Both the position numbers and the translations under genes were made by a program. A stretch of 64,000 nucleotides of DNA from Pseudanabaena sp. SR411 (GTDB lineage Bacteria; Cyanobacteriota; Cyanobacteriia; Pseudanabaenales; Pseudanabaenaceae), in contig NZ_NDHW01000140.1 in assembly GCF_002251945.1 (NCBI RefSeq), positions 15 through 64,014 of the forward strand, in the 5' to 3' direction. This document shows, piece after piece, positions 1 through 8,241 of this stretch. The first letter of the stretch is position 1. Every line of letters starts with the position of its first letter. Below the pieces are notes generated by a model that ran no database searches, was not told the DNA's origin, and saw only the letters and a program-made list of their open reading frames with translations.

Positions 1-115
1 TTTTCCCGTCAATTTCCATTGTCATAATTATGTTTAGACTAAAATCAGGACTAAAAAAAGGGTGTCGATTAGGTAGTATTGGGTAGTATTAGGTATGATT
101 ATTTTAATTTCATAA

Positions 116-148
116 CTCAAAAAGCCTTGCATTGCAAGGCTTTTTGAG
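116..148 (-). terminator. Hairpin terminator after tRNA-Thr
   Basis: A perfect inverted repeat (CTCAAAAAGCCTTGCA and its complement) lies just past the 3' end of the minus-strand tRNA gene. Read on the minus strand, a G/C-rich stem is followed by a T run, as in an intrinsic terminator. The symmetry means it could act in both directions. Confidence 0.75.
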
Positions 149-169
149 TATTTTTAAACACGAAAAATA

Positions 170-241
170 AGCCGATGATGAGATTTGAACTCACGACCTG
201 CTGATTACGAATCAGCTGCACTACCCCTGTGCTACATCGGC
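170..241 (-). tRNA. tRNA-Thr (anticodon CGU)
   Basis: On the minus strand the sequence folds as a cloverleaf. The 7-bp acceptor stem is GCCGATG/CATCGGC, the anticodon stem is GCTGA/TCAGC around loop TTCGTAA (anticodon CGT, reading ACG), and the T arm carries GTTCAAATC. The CCA end is not encoded, since the acceptor stem is followed by TTATT. Threonine identity is taken from the anticodon. Confidence 0.95.
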
Positions 242-373
242 GAGTTATTAAAACAGCAAGTTAAACACAAGTTTTTTGCGAAAATTATTATACCATCATC
301 GCACACTTTGTTGAGTCTAAAAATTTGCTACCCCTAGGAATAATTTATCTCCAGCTATCACCGAGTAATACTA

Positions 374-403
374 AAACACAAAATGGCTTAGCCATTTTGT
401 GTT
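374..403. repeat. Palindromic repeat with TGGC-TTA-GCCA core
   Basis: The arms AAACACAAAATGGC and GCCATTTTGTGTTT surround a short loop. The same layout (AGTAATACyAAAA, palindrome with a GGCnTAGCC core, then a yTnCTGGGT tail) recurs at 26534-26643, so this is probably one copy of a dispersed element. Confidence 0.6.
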
Positions 404-474
404 TCTAAAATCATTGCTGGGTAGCGATTAGCTGATTTCAAATTCAAAAAAAAATATAGGCTGTTGAGTCTTTG

Positions 475-545
475 ATTTGAGAAAAGCGCAGAGCACCTTT
501 CTCAAAAATTGCTCTGGGTTTTAAGTCAGCGCAAAGCGCTGTACT
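475..545 (-). repeat. Dispersed repeat R1, copy 1
   Basis: Read on the minus strand it begins GTACAGCGCTTTGCGCT and continues into a degenerate hairpin with a TTTTTGAGAAAGGTGCTCTG core. The same start and A/T-rich hairpin recur at 15181, 16272 (inverted), 30124 and 31502. This copy is the most diverged. It lies just past the 3' end of the phasin-like gene. Confidence 0.55.
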
Positions 546-552
546 ACTAATT

Positions 553-927
553 CTATTTCTGCAATCGTTTTAGTTCATCCTGTAAAGCTTGAACTTTGCT
601 CTTGAGAGAATCCACATCGTTTACAGGTTGGCTAAAATTATCATCTTCCTCATCATCAATGGAGATCGTGCGGGGGGTATCTTTACCACTAGGATTGGGT
701 GAGTTTTGAGATTCACTGATCGGCTTTTGAGAATTACGCACCAGATCATCTACAAATTTTCTTGCCTCCTCGGTAGTCATTTCACCGCGCTCAACTAGCT
801 CATCGGCTAACTTGCTAGCCTGTGTGCGGAGTTCACCCAGAGTTTCTCCTGCTTTCTCACCTGCGACAGTCGCCAAGCCTAGACCTAGATAAAATGCTTT
901 TTGGACGATGCCACCAAATGGATTCAT
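553..927 (-). CDS. Phasin-like small protein with C-terminal coiled coil
   Basis: About 124 residues. The N-terminal half (GLATVAGEKAGETL, then ASKLADELVERGEMTTEEA) resembles small phasin-like proteins, which coat polyhydroxyalkanoate granules or are simply annotated as phasin family in cyanobacteria. A linker rich in Ser, Pro, Asp and Glu follows, then a C-terminal heptad-like helix (DSLKSKVQALQDELKRLQK). Two ATG codons lie 6 bp apart. AGGAG sits 8 nt before the second and only 2 nt before the first, so I chose the second (MNPFGG). It is transcribed alone, divergent from menE. The family assignment is tentative and no granule role can be shown here. Confidence 0.55.
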   Translation of the reverse strand: MNPFGGIVQKAFYLGLGLATVAGEKAGETLGELRTQASKLADELVERGEMTTEEARKFVDDLVRNSQKPISESQNSPNPSGKDTPRTISIDDEEDDNFSQPVNDVDSLKSKVQALQDELKRLQK

Positions 928-1048
928 TACCATTACTCCTAAGTTAATATCTAATTTAGTAGGATTAACGTACAGTGTAACCTACACCAAATTTATTCAT
1001 ATATCATATCTCGATCGCCTCGAATTTGGCTCTAAGTAAACCCTGAAC

Positions 1049-2578
1049 ATGAAATTTCCCAATTGGCTATCACAACGCGCAGTGCAGAAAAAAGGTGAGA
1101 TTGCCTTAATTTTTAAATCTACGATTAGCCAAAAATCAGAGTATTGGACTTACTCTCAATTAGAAGATGATGTTAATTACTGGGTAGATTACCTGCAAAG
1201 CTTGGGTATAAGGGCAGGCGATCGCGTTGGTTTGTTACTAACTAATCAGCCTAGATATATCATGCTTGTTCATGCCTTAGTTAGGTGCGAAGCCATGGCT
1301 GTTTTTCTGAATATTCGCCTCACTTCTGAAGAAATACACTGGCAAATAGAAGATAGTCAGACCAAATATTTAATTTGCGATGAATTTACCCAACTCACTG
1401 CTAATCATTTAGGAAGTCAAATTAAGCAGTTAGTAGTTGAGAATTGCCCTCACTCCCCAGCACCCTCTCCCAGAGAGAGAGAGAGGGGAAGAGTCATGTG
1501 CCCCTCTCCCTCTGGGAGAGTGGAGAGGGGTGAGGGCTTAATTAATCTAGAAAAAATACAGGGTATTTTCTATACATCTGGAACAACGGGCAAGCCCAAG
1601 GGAGTGACCTTAACTTATAGCAATCATTTTCATAGCGCGATCGCCTCTGCTTTACAGTTAGGTATTCATCCAGATGATAACTGGTTGCTGTGTATGCCTC
1701 TGTTTCATGTGGGAGGTTTAGCGATCGCATGGCGGAGTGTGATTAATGGAACGACAATTACGCTGTTACCCAAATTTGATGAGCAGGAAGTGCTGGAGGT
1801 GATCGCTTTTGAGAAGGTGACAATCATTTCCCTTGTGCCAACGATGCTAACTCGGTTACTGCAACATCCCAACTGGCAAAATTTACAGAAATTACGAGCG
1901 ATTTTATTGGGGGGCGCACCTGCGAGTTTAGAACTGATTGATCGCTGTTTGCAATTGAATTTGCCGATAATGCCAACCTATGGCATGACAGAGACAGCTT
2001 CACAAATTACTACACTGTTACCCCATGAAGTCGCTATAAAGAGAGGCTCATCGGGTTTACCACTTTTCGGTAATCGTCTGCGGATTGTGGATGATTATCA
2101 GCAAGATCTTGCTGTTAATGCGATCGGGCAAATTCTGGTGCAAGGGGCAAGCGTAATGAGTGGCTATCTCCATCAATCTGATGATAAGGCGACTCAAGAT
2201 GGTTGGTTGTATACAGGCGATCTAGGCTATCTTGATTGCGATGGATATCTCTATGTCGTCAGTCGTCGTTCTGATTTGATTATTAGTGGTGGTGAAAATA
2301 TTTATCCAGCCGAAATTGAGTCAATTTTATTAGAACATCCTGCGATCGCTGAGGCTTGTGTGGTGGGAGTAAGCGATCGCGAATGGGGGGAAATAGTTGC
2401 GGCGGCGATCGTGACTAAAGCTCAATTATCACTAGCAGAAATTAGAAGCTTTTGTGAACAAAAATCTCTAGCACGATACAAATCTCCCAAGTCGATCTAT
2501 ATTTGGGAATCTCTGCCAAAAACCTCTTCTGGCAAGTTGTTGCGCCAAGAAATCCGCGATCGCATGGAGGAATTATAG
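1049..2578 (+). CDS. menE: O-succinylbenzoate--CoA ligase (MenE)
   Basis: An ANL-superfamily adenylate-forming enzyme of 509 residues that would activate o-succinylbenzoate with ATP and CoA in phylloquinone (photosystem I quinone) biosynthesis. The ATP-binding P-loop YTSGTTGKPKG is at about residues 175-185. The acyl-binding region PTYGMTETASQ, the hinge YTGDLGYLDCDGYLYV and RRSDLIISGGENIYPAEIE follow. The catalytic lysine is in PKTSSGKLLR near the C-terminus. Residues about 133-163, just before the P-loop, are encoded by a palindromic repeat (1446-1537) and look like an insert in an otherwise normal domain. Among ANL enzymes, MenE is the best fit for this compact length and cyanobacterial setting. 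Other men genes are not in the window. Confidence 0.85.
   Translation: MKFPNWLSQRAVQKKGEIALIFKSTISQKSEYWTYSQLEDDVNYWVDYLQSLGIRAGDRVGLLLTNQPRYIMLVHALVRCEAMAVFLNIRLTSEEIHWQIEDSQTKYLICDEFTQLTANHLGSQIKQLVVENCPHSPAPSPRERERGRVMCPSPSGRVERGEGLINLEKIQGIFYTSGTTGKPKGVTLTYSNHFHSAIASALQLGIHPDDNWLLCMPLFHVGGLAIAWRSVINGTTITLLPKFDEQEVLEVIAFEKVTIISLVPTMLTRLLQHPNWQNLQKLRAILLGGAPASLELIDRCLQLNLPIMPTYGMTETASQITTLLPHEVAIKRGSSGLPLFGNRLRIVDDYQQDLAVNAIGQILVQGASVMSGYLHQSDDKATQDGWLYTGDLGYLDCDGYLYVVSRRSDLIISGGENIYPAEIESILLEHPAIAEACVVGVSDREWGEIVAAAIVTKAQLSLAEIRSFCEQKSLARYKSPKSIYIWESLPKTSSGKLLRQEIRDRMEEL
1446..1537. repeat. Palindromic repeat inside menE, translated in frame
   Basis: An imperfect 92-bp inverted repeat with perfect outer arms GCCCTCAC/GTGAGGGC and inner CCCTCTCCC/GGGAGAG-type blocks. 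Its base use (C/T runs then G/A runs) is unlike the surrounding gene. It encodes a low-complexity Pro/Ser/Arg/Glu stretch (PSPRERERGR, then PSPSGRVERGEG). Similar C/T- and G/A-rich palindromes are known as intergenic repeats in many bacteria. Here the reading frame stays open through it. Confidence 0.8.
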
Positions 2579-2741
2579 CGATTACGTTTTAAAGTAACCA
2601 AGGAAACGTAATTACTTTCATATTTATAAATACCAAGGCGATCTCAATTCATCCTAACCCAATCCCATTTTATGACGAAGATCAAACTAGAGAATTCTGA
2701 AATTGCTATAATTGATAATCATATTGAAAACTTGATAAAAC

Positions 2742-3305
2742 ATGAGCAAAAACACCTCAACACTACTTTTTTTATTGCCTATGGCTCTTTTGGGTTGTTC
2801 CTTATTTACGGCTCAAGTTGATACTGCCAACACTCTTCAATCAACTCAAAGTACTCCCACCACATCGGAGAATAAATCCATTCCTGATAATCAAACTGTC
2901 AAAAAACAGTTGATCACCTCAGCATTTATAGATGTTAACACCTTCAACCTTGATGAGTTATTTGATTCTAAGGGTGGTGGATGTGGCATGACCTTACAAG
3001 CAAAAAATGAAAAGAGAACTCAAAAATTTTTATTTTTCAATGGAATTTCTCCCAACTCGATGCTGATGAAAATCAATAGTAAAATGACTCGATTTAGCCT
3101 TGTCGAAGCAGTGGGCAATGACTTTTATGGTCAAAAGAATTTCCAAACTTTTGTTAGTGAAGACAAAAAAATTGAGGTAAGAGTAGCCGTAGTTCAGGGG
3201 GAAAGCGGTGAAATCGAATCTCTTGGTATTAGCACAGGTGTGATGTTAGTTAAAATAGGAGATAGTTTCCGAGAGTTAGTGGTAATTGGTGATGCAGGCT
3301 GTTAA
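2742..3305 (+). CDS. Predicted lipoprotein, function unknown
   Basis: 187 residues. The N-terminus MSKNTSTLLFLLPMALLGCS is a lipoprotein signal peptide with lipobox LLGC, so the mature protein would be lipidated on Cys19. A Thr/Ser/Gln/Asn-rich linker runs to about residue 60, then a globular part with GGGCGMTLQA and a C-terminal GDAGC. The two downstream Cys-containing motifs could pair in a disulfide. I do not recognise the family. It lies between menE and the toxin-antitoxin pair on the same strand, with 163 bp upstream and a hairpin repeat downstream, and is probably its own unit. Confidence 0.65.
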   Translation: MSKNTSTLLFLLPMALLGCSLFTAQVDTANTLQSTQSTPTTSENKSIPDNQTVKKQLITSAFIDVNTFNLDELFDSKGGGCGMTLQAKNEKRTQKFLFFNGISPNSMLMKINSKMTRFSLVEAVGNDFYGQKNFQTFVSEDKKIEVRVAVVQGESGEIESLGISTGVMLVKIGDSFRELVVIGDAGC

Positions 3306-3346
3306 ATAAAGAAACTACACCTGTTTATAAAAATAGAATTAAAAAA

Positions 3347-3401
3347 TGGAGAAAGATAAGGATAGGCGGCACGAAGTGACGCCTATCCTTATCTTTCCCC
3401 A
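3347..3401. repeat. Hairpin repeat (R3 type), 18-bp stem
   Basis: Arms GAAAGATAAGGATAGGCG and its complement are perfect, around a loop containing GCACGAAGTGA. The stem/loop style (variable stem, core like GGCrCGAAGyGCC) recurs at several intergenic sites in this window. It may end transcription of the lipoprotein gene, but no T run follows. Confidence 0.6.
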
Positions 3402-3462
3402 TTACTAATTTTGTTGTTTCGTGCTAGCATTAAATTGAATGCAAATTTAGTGCTACAGTCCT

Positions 3463-3753
3463 GTGATTAATCTTAGTCAAGACATTCAACCCCTATCTAC
3501 CTTCAAGCGGAATACCAATGAACTCATCACCCAGATGAGAAAGACTGGCCATCCTATCGTATTAACCATCAATGGTAAAGCAGAATTAGTCGTACAAGAT
3601 GCAGCCTCCTATCAACAATTGCTCAATACAATTGAAGAACTAGAAACCATCATTGGAATTAAAAAAGGATTAGAAGACGTGGCACAGGGTCACACTAGAC
3701 CTTTGAACCAATTTGTCGAAGAAATGCAGAAAAAGCATGGAATTTCAAGTTAG
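3463..3753 (+). CDS. Type II antitoxin, Phd/YefM family
   Basis: 96 residues from a GTG start. The N-terminal half has the Phd/YefM layout: IQPLSTFKRNTNELITQMRKTGHPIVLTINGKAELVV followed by DAASYQQLL, which forms the DNA-binding dimer and represses its own operon. The C-terminal part (EELETIIGIKKGLEDVAQG, then FVEEMQKKHG) would be the flexible segment that covers the toxin. The toxin gene begins inside its last codons, giving translational coupling. No ATG in this frame precedes the conserved part, which supports GTG. Confidence 0.85.
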   Translation: MINLSQDIQPLSTFKRNTNELITQMRKTGHPIVLTINGKAELVVQDAASYQQLLNTIEELETIIGIKKGLEDVAQGHTRPLNQFVEEMQKKHGISS

Positions 3754-4051
3754 ACTAACTCGTTCTTCAGAGCAACAAATAGAGTCAATTTATCTATGGT
3801 TAAAAAAGCGTAATCCTGAATATGCAGATCAGTGGTTTAGAGGTTTAATGAATTTGATCGCCACCTTACAAGACAAGCCCAGACGCTGCTCATTAATCAA
3901 GGAAAATCATTCTACTTCTGAAGAAATTAGACAGGTTCTCTATGGTAAATCAAGAAATAAGTATCGAGTTTTTTTGCGATTAGAGAAGACATTGTACACA
4001 TTCTTTATATACTTCATAGCGCCCAATCTTCAATCACTTTTAATCTCCTAG
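3737..4051 (+). CDS. Type II toxin, RelE/ParE superfamily
   Basis: 104 residues from ATG at 3737, overlapping the antitoxin gene by 17 bp. Longer readings of the frame only add residues encoded inside the antitoxin. The fold pattern is RelE/ParE-like: an N-terminal strand (MEFQVRLTRSSEQQI), two helices (YLWLKKRNPEYADQWFRGLM, then NLIATLQ), a basic stretch KPRRC, and C-terminal strands ending YRVFLRLEKTLYTFFIYFI. Whether it cleaves mRNA (RelE) or poisons gyrase (ParE) cannot be told from sequence. radA follows after 10 bp. Confidence 0.8.
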   Translation: MEFQVRLTRSSEQQIESIYLWLKKRNPEYADQWFRGLMNLIATLQDKPRRCSLIKENHSTSEEIRQVLYGKSRNKYRVFLRLEKTLYTFFIYFIAPNLQSLLIS

Positions 4052-4061
4052 ACTTTGAATA

Positions 4062-5495
4062 ATGGCAAAAGCAAAATCTCGATATGTTTGTAATAACTGC
4101 GGTGAAGACTTCCCGCAGATGTATGGGAAATGTCCCGCTTGCTCCAGTTGGGGAACATTGCAAGAGGAATTAATTCCTGTGATGTCCACAAATACCAATG
4201 CGATCGCCACATTCTCGCATCTCGGTACAGCCAAATCTACGGGCAAAGCCAAACCTAGAGAATCCTTAACCCTCTCGCAAATTACGGACAATGACCAAGC
4301 GCGATCGCCTTCTGGTTATGAAGAACTCGATCGCGTTTTAGGTGGAGGTATTGTCGCAGGTTCTCTTGTGCTGATTGGTGGTGAACCGGGGATTGGCAAA
4401 AGTACGCTGTTATTGGGCATGGCGCAGAAATTGATGAGCCGCTATCCTACGCTCTATGTCTGTGCCGAGGAGTCAGCGCAACAGGTGAAACTGCGATCGC
4501 AACGATTGGGAATCTTAGAAGAGAACTCTGATGATCTCTATTTGTTAGCAGAAACAGATTTAGAAACTGTGTTGAGAGAATTACAATCTCTCCGCCCCAA
4601 AGTTGCGGTTATTGATAGTATTCAAGCACTCTACTTCTCAAACTTAAATGCTGCCCCCGGTTCCGTTTCGCAAGTGCGGGAATGTACGGCGGCGCTGATG
4701 CGTGTGGCGAAGCGGGAGAATATTTCGCTATTTATCGTTGGTCATGTGACTAAGGAAGGCTCAATCGCGGGGCCAAAAGTATTAGAACATATGGTTGATA
4801 CGGTTCTCTACTTTGAAGGCGATCGCTTTGCTACCCATCGACTATTGCGCTCGGTCAAAAATCGCTTTGGCGCAACACAGGAAATCGGTGTATTTGAAAT
4901 GATCGATCGCGGCTTACGTGAAGTATCTAACCCTTCGGAATTATTTCTCGGCAATCGCGATGAATCTGTCCCCGGAACTGCCACGATTGTTGCCTGTGAA
5001 GGAACGCGCCCGATTGTCGTGGAGCTACAAGCCCTCGTCAGTCCCACCAGTTATTCTTCGCCGCGCCGCACGACAACGGGTATCGAAACCAATCGCTTTC
5101 TGCAAATTCTGGCGGTTTTGGAAAAAAGGATTGGGATTCCATTATCAAAACTTGATGCCTATGTAGCGGCGGCAGGTGGCTTGAGTGTGGCGGAACCAGC
5201 CGTAGATTTGGGGGTGGCGATCGCTGTAGCGGCAAGTTTTCGCGATCGCACGGTCGATCCACGTACAGTGATGATTGGTGAAGTGGGACTCGGCGGACAG
5301 GTTCGTCCTGTGTCACAGTTAGATTTACGCTTAAAGGAAGCAGCTAAACTAGGATTTAAACGAGCAATCATTCCCAGTATGCAGGTGATGCAGGACTATG
5401 GAATGGAAATCATTCCTGTAAGCAAAGTACTTGATGCGATCGTGGCGGCTTTGCCTCGCACCAAGTTTGAAGTTGCTAAGGCAAGTGATGAATAG
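4062..5495 (+). CDS. radA: DNA repair protein RadA
   Basis: 477 residues. RadA is a hexameric, RecA-like branch-migration helicase that acts with RecA in recombinational repair. It shows an N-terminal C4 zinc finger (CNNC, then CPAC), a Walker A GGEPGIGKST at about residues 106-115, the RadA signature KNRFG at about 265-270, and a C-terminal Lon-protease-like domain (DAYVAAAGGLSVAEPAVDLGVA, then GEVGLGGQVRPV). Length is normal. Only 10 bp separate it from the toxin gene, so readthrough from the toxin-antitoxin promoter is possible. Confidence 0.95.
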   Translation: MAKAKSRYVCNNCGEDFPQMYGKCPACSSWGTLQEELIPVMSTNTNAIATFSHLGTAKSTGKAKPRESLTLSQITDNDQARSPSGYEELDRVLGGGIVAGSLVLIGGEPGIGKSTLLLGMAQKLMSRYPTLYVCAEESAQQVKLRSQRLGILEENSDDLYLLAETDLETVLRELQSLRPKVAVIDSIQALYFSNLNAAPGSVSQVRECTAALMRVAKRENISLFIVGHVTKEGSIAGPKVLEHMVDTVLYFEGDRFATHRLLRSVKNRFGATQEIGVFEMIDRGLREVSNPSELFLGNRDESVPGTATIVACEGTRPIVVELQALVSPTSYSSPRRTTTGIETNRFLQILAVLEKRIGIPLSKLDAYVAAAGGLSVAEPAVDLGVAIAVAASFRDRTVDPRTVMIGEVGLGGQVRPVSQLDLRLKEAAKLGFKRAIIPSMQVMQDYGMEIIPVSKVLDAIVAALPRTKFEVAKASDE

Positions 5496-5582
5496 AGCAA
5501 TTCAAGCCGCCTCACTTGCGTATTACTAACGATGTTTTAAATTATGTGCAGATATAGGCGACGCATGACACTAACTTACTCT

Positions 5583-5738
5583 TGTTACGTGGAACTCTGG
5601 TGATGAATCTCTTGCTACTAGCGTGACAGGGCAACCACGGGGGGATTACCCCTACCTGAACAATTAAGATTTCGTAGGGGCTGTGCCCCCGTGCCAGCCC
5701 TTAATTTCTAGGATCGCAGGCATTCCTTCCACGTAACA
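5583..5738. repeat. MITE-like element with 12-bp terminal inverted repeats
   Basis: Perfect ends TGTTACGTGGAA (5583-5594) and TTCCACGTAACA (5727-5738) bound a 156-bp segment with no good reading frame. Inside are further inverted G/C blocks (CACGGGGG and CCCCCGTG). The right end abuts the TGA stop codon of the next gene. The architecture is that of a miniature inverted-repeat element, with no second copy in the window. Confidence 0.5.
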
Positions 5739-6854
5739 TCAGTAACTTAGTGTTGATAGAGCATTTATTAATTTTTGATTTTCATGTTCCAGACGCACAG
5801 CCACTCGAAAATAGCGATCGCCTAATTCTGGAAAACTTAGACAGTCGCGAATGAGAATCTTATCTTTTTGTAATAGTTCCTTTTGTAAAAGAGAACCTGC
5901 AATTTCTGTTTGGACTAATAGATAATTTGCAGCATTTGGCAATGGATTTAACCCAGTTATTTGCGATATGCCTGTGAAAAGTTGCGATTTTGCCCTTTCT
6001 AACCAAGCCCAAGTCTGTTGCTGAAATTCCCGATCTTCAATTACAGCTATTCCTGCGGCAACTGCCAAACTATTCACACACCAAGGATCACGCCATGCTT
6101 GCCAACGTTGTAAAAGGTCTGGATGGGCGATCGCATAGCCAAGTCTCAATGCTGGCAAACTGTAAAACTTAGTAAGTGATCGCAAAATCACTAAATTTGG
6201 ATGTGATGGAACTAAATCGATTAAACTTTGCTGTTGCTCTGGCGTAAGGAAATCCATAAAAGCTTCATCAATCACCACCAATGCAAATCTCTCCAGATAA
6301 GGCAAAATGCTATCTCTAGTAAATAAGTAGCCCGTAGGATTATGGGGATTATTGATCAAGATTCCTTTGGTATGAGAATTAGTGACTTCTGGCAGATCAG
6401 CATTAAAACTTACGGCTTGATTTTTAAATAGAAATGGATACTTTTCTACTTGACAATCAAAAGTTTTTAGAGCGCGATCGTAATCGGTAAAGGCTGGAGT
6501 AAATAGAACTGTTGATGCTAATTGTGAAAGATCACGCCCCACCCAAGTTAACAGCTCGGCAACACCATTTCCCGCCAAAATCCATTCTGATGATAACTGG
6601 TGAAACTTTCCTAAAGCTTCTCTGAGTAACGTATATTCGGGATCAGGATAATGATTAAGATCCGCTAAATGGGATTGAATTGCGGCGATCGCCGATTTGG
6701 GGGGGCCTAAAGGATTAATACTCGCTGAGAAATCTAAAATTTGCTCTGGTGTAATACCAGCAAGACTCGCCGCCCATTGACGATTTCCCCCATGCATTGG
6801 ACGTGAGCGATCGGTTGCTTGCATAAAATTTTGTATTAACTCCGTTGAATTCAT
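5739..6854 (-). CDS. PLP-dependent threonine-phosphate decarboxylase-like protein (CobD family)
   Basis: A fold-type I aminotransferase of about 371 residues. The start MHGGNRQWAASLAG, followed by ILDFSASINPLGPP and NHYPDPEYTLLREAL, is typical of CobD, which decarboxylates threonine phosphate to the aminopropanol arm of cobalamin; histidinol-phosphate aminotransferases are the nearest relatives. The PLP lysine lies in SLTKFYSLPALRLGYA, and INNPHNPTGYLF and VIDEAFMDF line the cofactor site. I chose the ATG at 6854. An upstream ATG at 6917 would leave only 20 bp to the divergent hisD and adds a non-conserved extension. A CobT-like gene at 38.2 kb supports a cobalamin role, while divergence from hisD keeps the HisC-like alternative open. 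Confidence 0.7.
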   Translation of the reverse strand: MNSTELIQNFMQATDRSRPMHGGNRQWAASLAGITPEQILDFSASINPLGPPKSAIAAIQSHLADLNHYPDPEYTLLREALGKFHQLSSEWILAGNGVAELLTWVGRDLSQLASTVLFTPAFTDYDRALKTFDCQVEKYPFLFKNQAVSFNADLPEVTNSHTKGILINNPHNPTGYLFTRDSILPYLERFALVVIDEAFMDFLTPEQQQSLIDLVPSHPNLVILRSLTKFYSLPALRLGYAIAHPDLLQRWQAWRDPWCVNSLAVAAGIAVIEDREFQQQTWAWLERAKSQLFTGISQITGLNPLPNAANYLLVQTEIAGSLLQKELLQKDKILIRDCLSFPELGDRYFRVAVRLEHENQKLINALSTLSY

Positions 6855-6937
6855 TATTAATTTACGCTCTTTATCCCCACAACTTACGAGAATACAGGTT
6901 AAGCTAGGATTAATCATCGCTTCTTACGTCACAATCT

Positions 6938-8236
6938 ATGCTACGAATTGTCACCCAGAGAACTGAAGCAGAATCCGAAATCAAGCGGATTTGCGATCGC
7001 ATCTATGACGATCAGATGATCCACAAGGAAGCCACCGTCACCGAAATCATCCAAACGGTTAGACGCAAGGGTGATATAGCCCTTCTGCACTATACCTCTG
7101 AGTTTGATGGTCAAGACTTTACGGCGGCGGAACTGCGCGTAAGTGGATCGGAACTTGATGCTGCTTATCAGCAGGTCAAAGGCGGTCTGCTGAAAGCGAT
7201 CGAAATGGCGCATCAACGTATCGACGACTTTCACAAAATGCGTGTACCAAAAAGTTGGGTGCATTTTGGTGATAAAGATGTGGTGTTGGGCAAGCGCTAT
7301 ACACCTGTCGATGCTGCGGGTATTTATATTCCTGGGGGAAAAGCTGCCTATCCAAGTACTGTTTTGATGAATGCCGTACCTGCAAGAGTTGCAGGGGTGA
7401 AAAAGATAGTTATGGTTACACCTCCTGGTCAAGAGCGCACGATCAATCCTGCAATTTTGGTGGCGGCGCAGGTGGCGGGAGTAGAAGAAATTTATCGGGT
7501 GGGTGGGGCGCAGGCGATCGCGGCTTTAGCCTATGGCACAGAGACAATCCCCAAGGTTGATGTCATCACAGGACCTGGAAATATTTATGTCACCCTTGCC
7601 AAAAAACAAGTATTTGGACGGGTGGGAATCGACTCGATCGCAGGGCCTTCAGAAGTTTTAATTATTGCCGATGCCAGTGCTAATCCTACCTATGTAGCAG
7701 CCGATATGCTTGCCCAAGCCGAGCATGACCAGATGGCAGCATCGATCCTGCTCACCAATGATTCGCGCCTTGCCAATCGGGTCTGCGAAGAAGTCAATCG
7801 GATGCTGGAAAACCATCCTCGTCGTTTGATGACCGAAAAGGCGATCGCCCATTATGGCTTAATCGTCGTTGTCGATAGCCTGAAAACTGCCGCTGAGCTA
7901 TCTAATCAGTTTGCTCCTGAGCATCTCGAACTTGAAGTCGAAGAGCCTTGGCAGTTGATCGATCAAATCCGTCATGCGGGGGCAATATTTATTGGACATT
8001 CCACACCTGAAGCCGTGGGTGATTATCTAGCGGGACCAAATCATACTTTGCCCACCTGTGGTGGTGCGCGATATTCGTCAGCACTGGGGGTCGAAACCTT
8101 CTTGAAGCATTCCAGTTTGATTCAGTACAGTCCCGAAGCATTAAAAGAAGTATCAGGGGCGATCGCTTTATTAACCGAAGCCGAAGGCTTACCCTCACAC
8201 GGTGATTCAGTAAGATTACGTCTACAAGATTTGTAA
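6938..8236 (+). CDS. hisD: Histidinol dehydrogenase (HisD)
   Basis: 432 residues, the normal family length. The zinc enzyme catalyses the last two NAD-dependent oxidations from histidinol to histidine. Family motifs are all present: PGGKAAYPSTVLMNAVPA, VITGPGNIYVTLAKK, GPSEVLIIAD, DMLAQAEHDQ (zinc-binding Gln/His region), APEHLEL, AGAIFIG and GPNHTLPTCGGARYSS. It stands apart from other his genes, as is usual in cyanobacteria. A Uma2 gene begins 5 bp after its stop and is probably cotranscribed. Confidence 0.95.
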   Translation: MLRIVTQRTEAESEIKRICDRIYDDQMIHKEATVTEIIQTVRRKGDIALLHYTSEFDGQDFTAAELRVSGSELDAAYQQVKGGLLKAIEMAHQRIDDFHKMRVPKSWVHFGDKDVVLGKRYTPVDAAGIYIPGGKAAYPSTVLMNAVPARVAGVKKIVMVTPPGQERTINPAILVAAQVAGVEEIYRVGGAQAIAALAYGTETIPKVDVITGPGNIYVTLAKKQVFGRVGIDSIAGPSEVLIIADASANPTYVAADMLAQAEHDQMAASILLTNDSRLANRVCEEVNRMLENHPRRLMTEKAIAHYGLIVVVDSLKTAAELSNQFAPEHLELEVEEPWQLIDQIRHAGAIFIGHSTPEAVGDYLAGPNHTLPTCGGARYSSALGVETFLKHSSLIQYSPEALKEVSGAIALLTEAEGLPSHGDSVRLRLQDL

Positions 8237-8241
8237 TAGCT

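Noticed and set aside
6941-7432. Minus-strand 163-residue frame inside hisD
   Set aside because: It is the shadow of hisD in another frame; hisD has complete family motifs.
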